Source: Pseudomonadota bacterium (lineage in GTDB: Bacteria > Pseudomonadota > Alphaproteobacteria > Rhizobiales > Beijerinckiaceae). From it: 15,195 bases of DNA. The stretch lies in the NCBI GenBank assembly GCA_023426505.1, contig JAFAAP010000009.1, forward strand, positions 1-15,195. The letters are read 5' to 3'. The position numbers were made by a program, and so were the translations under genes. This document shows, one piece after another, positions 13,587-15,195 of the stretch (position 1 is the stretch's first letter; every line of letters starts with the position of its first letter). The notes under the pieces were generated by a model, which made no database searches, was not told the DNA's origin, and was given only the letters and a program-made list of their open reading frames with translations.

Positions 13587-15014
13587 ATGCCCGTATCCGC
13601 CTCCGCCCGTCCTTCGACTGCCCACGAAAGCCTTGGCGCTGACTTCTACGACATGGTCAGCCCAGCTGCTTTCCCGCAGCATCTGCTGCGCTACCGAAAC
13701 CAACGCTGGGCCGCACGGGTCGGCCTCGACACCCTGACGGACGAGGAGTGGATCGCCCATTTCGGCCGCTTCGAACCTCTTCCGGGGAGCCTGGGCACGC
13801 CCCTGGCCCTGCGCTATCACGGGCACCAGTTCCGCACCTACAACCCCTATCTTGGCGACGGGCGCGCCTTCCTGTTCGCGCAGCTCCACGACCTCTCGGA
13901 CGGACGCCTCCTCGACCTCGGCACCAAGGGCAGCGGCCAGACGCCTTGGTCGCGGCACGCGGATGGGCGTCTGACCCTCAAAGGTGGCGTGCGCGAGGTC
14001 CTGGCGACCGAGATGCTGGAGGCGCTCGGCGTCGAGACCTCCAAGGGCTTCAGCCTGATCGAGACCGGCGAGGAGCTGGAGCGCGGCGACGAGCCGTCGC
14101 CGACGCGCTCCTCGGTGCTGGTGCGCCTCAGCCACTCGCACATCCGCATCGGCAGCTTCCAACGCTTCCTCTTCCTCGACGAGCCGGAGAACATCCGCAG
14201 GCTCCTCGATCACACGGTTCGAACCTACATGCCGCAGATCTGGCGCGAAGAGGAACCGGCTCGCGCGGTCGCGTTCCTGGAGGAGGTCTGCGGTCGCGTG
14301 GCGCGCATGGGCGCGCAGTGGATGGCGGCCGGCTTCGTCCATGGGGTGCTCAACACGGATAACATCAACGTCACCGGCGAAAGCTTCGATTACGGGCCGT
14401 GGCGCTTCATCCCAGCCTACGACCCGGCCTTTACGGCCGCCTATTTCGACGAAACCGGGCTTTACGCCTTCGGCCGCCAGCCCGACGCGCTCTTGTGGAA
14501 CCTGTTCCGGCTAGCCGAGTGCCTGCTGCCGCTGGTGCCGCAGGCGGAGTTGGAACAGGCCCTGAGGTCGTTCGAGCCGGCGCTCCACCGCGAGTTTCCG
14601 GCGGCCCTCTTGCGCCGCCTCGGCCTCGCTTCTGCGGGTTTCGAGCGTGACGGTCTGCTCGCCAGGGCGTTGTGGACCTTCCTGAACGAATCAAAGGCTC
14701 CGTTCGAGCAGACCCTGTTCGACTGGCGCGGCGGCCTCGCGAGCGAAAAGCGCGCGGCCCAGAGCCCGTCGGCTCCCTATTACGCCTTGTCTGCCTTCAG
14801 GAGCGCCCATGCGGCGCTCGAAGGCTTCGAGCCGGCGACCGATGCCCGGCTCGATCACCCGTATTTCGGCAGAACCTCGCCCTGCACCATGCTGATCGAG
14901 GACGTGGAAGTGACCTGGGCACCCATTGCCGACCGGGATGACTGGACCATCTTCAACGCGAAGCTGGCCGATATCGCCGTCATGGCGGACGCCTACGGCA
15001 CCCGCACCGTGTAA
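13587..15014 (+). CDS. selO: SelO-family protein adenylyltransferase (YdiU/UPF0061), C-terminally divergent
   Basis: A 475-residue pseudokinase-fold enzyme. SelO transfers AMP from ATP to Ser, Thr or Tyr of target proteins and is linked to redox stress. Visible motifs are RYHGHQF (76-82), LGDGRAFL (89-96), DLGTKGSGQTPWSR (110-123, with ATP-binding Lys114), GGVREVLATEML (133-144), and the catalytic/metal motif GFVHGVLNTDNINVTGESFDYGPWRF (249-274), with Asp258, Asn259 and Asp268. The C-terminal third lacks the LRNY-type motif and the terminal Cys/Sec of canonical members and ends DAYGTRTV. An upstream in-frame TTG (13557) exists; I chose the ATG at 13587, though its ribosome site is poor. About 57 bases downstream an aldo/keto reductase begins on the same strand. 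The family assignment is firm; activity of this subtype is inferred. Confidence 0.9.
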   Translation: MPVSASARPSTAHESLGADFYDMVSPAAFPQHLLRYRNQRWAARVGLDTLTDEEWIAHFGRFEPLPGSLGTPLALRYHGHQFRTYNPYLGDGRAFLFAQLHDLSDGRLLDLGTKGSGQTPWSRHADGRLTLKGGVREVLATEMLEALGVETSKGFSLIETGEELERGDEPSPTRSSVLVRLSHSHIRIGSFQRFLFLDEPENIRRLLDHTVRTYMPQIWREEEPARAVAFLEEVCGRVARMGAQWMAAGFVHGVLNTDNINVTGESFDYGPWRFIPAYDPAFTAAYFDETGLYAFGRQPDALLWNLFRLAECLLPLVPQAELEQALRSFEPALHREFPAALLRRLGLASAGFERDGLLARALWTFLNESKAPFEQTLFDWRGGLASEKRAAQSPSAPYYALSAFRSAHAALEGFEPATDARLDHPYFGRTSPCTMLIEDVEVTWAPIADRDDWTIFNAKLADIAVMADAYGTRTV

Positions 15015-15071
15015 TCGGCAGTCGGCTTGCGGCGTGTTCACGCGCCATTGCTCGTCACTCAGGAGATTCCC

Positions 15072-15195
15072 ATGCAGCAGCGTCGACTCGGACAATTGCA
15101 GGTTTCCGCCATCGGCCTCGGCTGCATGGGCATGTCGGATTTTTACGGCGGCCGCGACGAGGGCGAGGCGATCGCCACGATCCACAGGGCGATCG
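15072..15195 (+). CDS. Aldo/keto reductase, N-terminal fragment (runs off the right edge)
   Basis: Only the first 41 codons are present. They give the opening beta-hairpin and first barrel strand of an NADPH-dependent aldo/keto reductase: RRLGQLQVSAIGLGCMGMS (4-22), followed by DFYGGRDEGEAIATIHRAI. GCMGMS with FYGG and an Ile-Ala-Thr-Ile-His-Arg-Ala helix is typical of the YakC/AKR13-like group that reduces aldehydes and ketones. The catalytic tetrad (Asp, Tyr, Lys, His) lies beyond the edge. AGGAG (15061-15065) 6 bases before the ATG is a good ribosome site. The gene probably follows selO in one transcript. Confidence 0.9.
   Translation, partial: MQQRRLGQLQVSAIGLGCMGMSDFYGGRDEGEAIATIHRAI

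Noticed and set aside
15026..15050. Small GCGTG-TT-CACGC hairpin between selO and the aldo/keto reductase
   Set aside because: A 5-bp stem with a 2-base loop and no T-run is too weak to call a terminator, and the genes look cotranscribed.

Overview
The window looks like chromosomal DNA of a high-GC alphaproteobacterium, most likely of the Hyphomicrobiales (a Microvirga/Methylobacterium/Bradyrhizobium-type organism). This is an inference from base composition, from the kinds of genes present, and from a GGAAC-N16-CGTT promoter that matches the EcfG general-stress sigma factor of that group. I see no transposase, integrase, phage gene, tRNA, rRNA or CRISPR array, so this is not a mobile region.

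Left part (1-4535), a catabolic cluster. A partial aldehyde dehydrogenase reads leftward out of the window. Divergent from it, after 182 bp, is a tight three-gene unit: an APH-fold kinase of the hydroxylysine-kinase type, a class III PLP enzyme with the signature of the phosphoethanolamine/phosphohydroxylysine phospho-lyases, and a zinc deacetylase of the histone deacetylase/acetylpolyamine amidohydrolase family. Together they suggest a route in which an N-acetylated amino alcohol is deacetylated, O-phosphorylated, split by the PLP enzyme into aldehyde, ammonia and phosphate, and oxidised to an acid. The parts are known families. The combination, above all the deacetylase, is the most interesting thing in the window. 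A hairpin follows the third gene.

Middle part (4644-9690). A secreted collagen-like protein (68 triplets, one imperfect) lies tail to tail with a heme catalase, and a perfect 12-bp hairpin between them can terminate both. A 446-bp gene-free region with an operator-like cluster of GTTA/TAAC half-sites separates the catalase from a divergent methyl-accepting chemotaxis protein.

Right part (9691-15195). A site-2-type intramembrane metalloprotease with two CBS domains is followed by a 401-bp gene-free region, then a 55-residue YqaE/Pmp3 membrane protein with an EcfG-type promoter. Convergent with that gene is a leftward group: a DUF502 membrane protein, a patatin-like phospholipase and, upstream, a probable 22-residue basic peptide gene. 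A divergent SelO-family protein adenylyltransferase and the start of an aldo/keto reductase end the window. Catalase, the YqaE gene, SelO and the aldo/keto reductase give this half a stress-response flavour.
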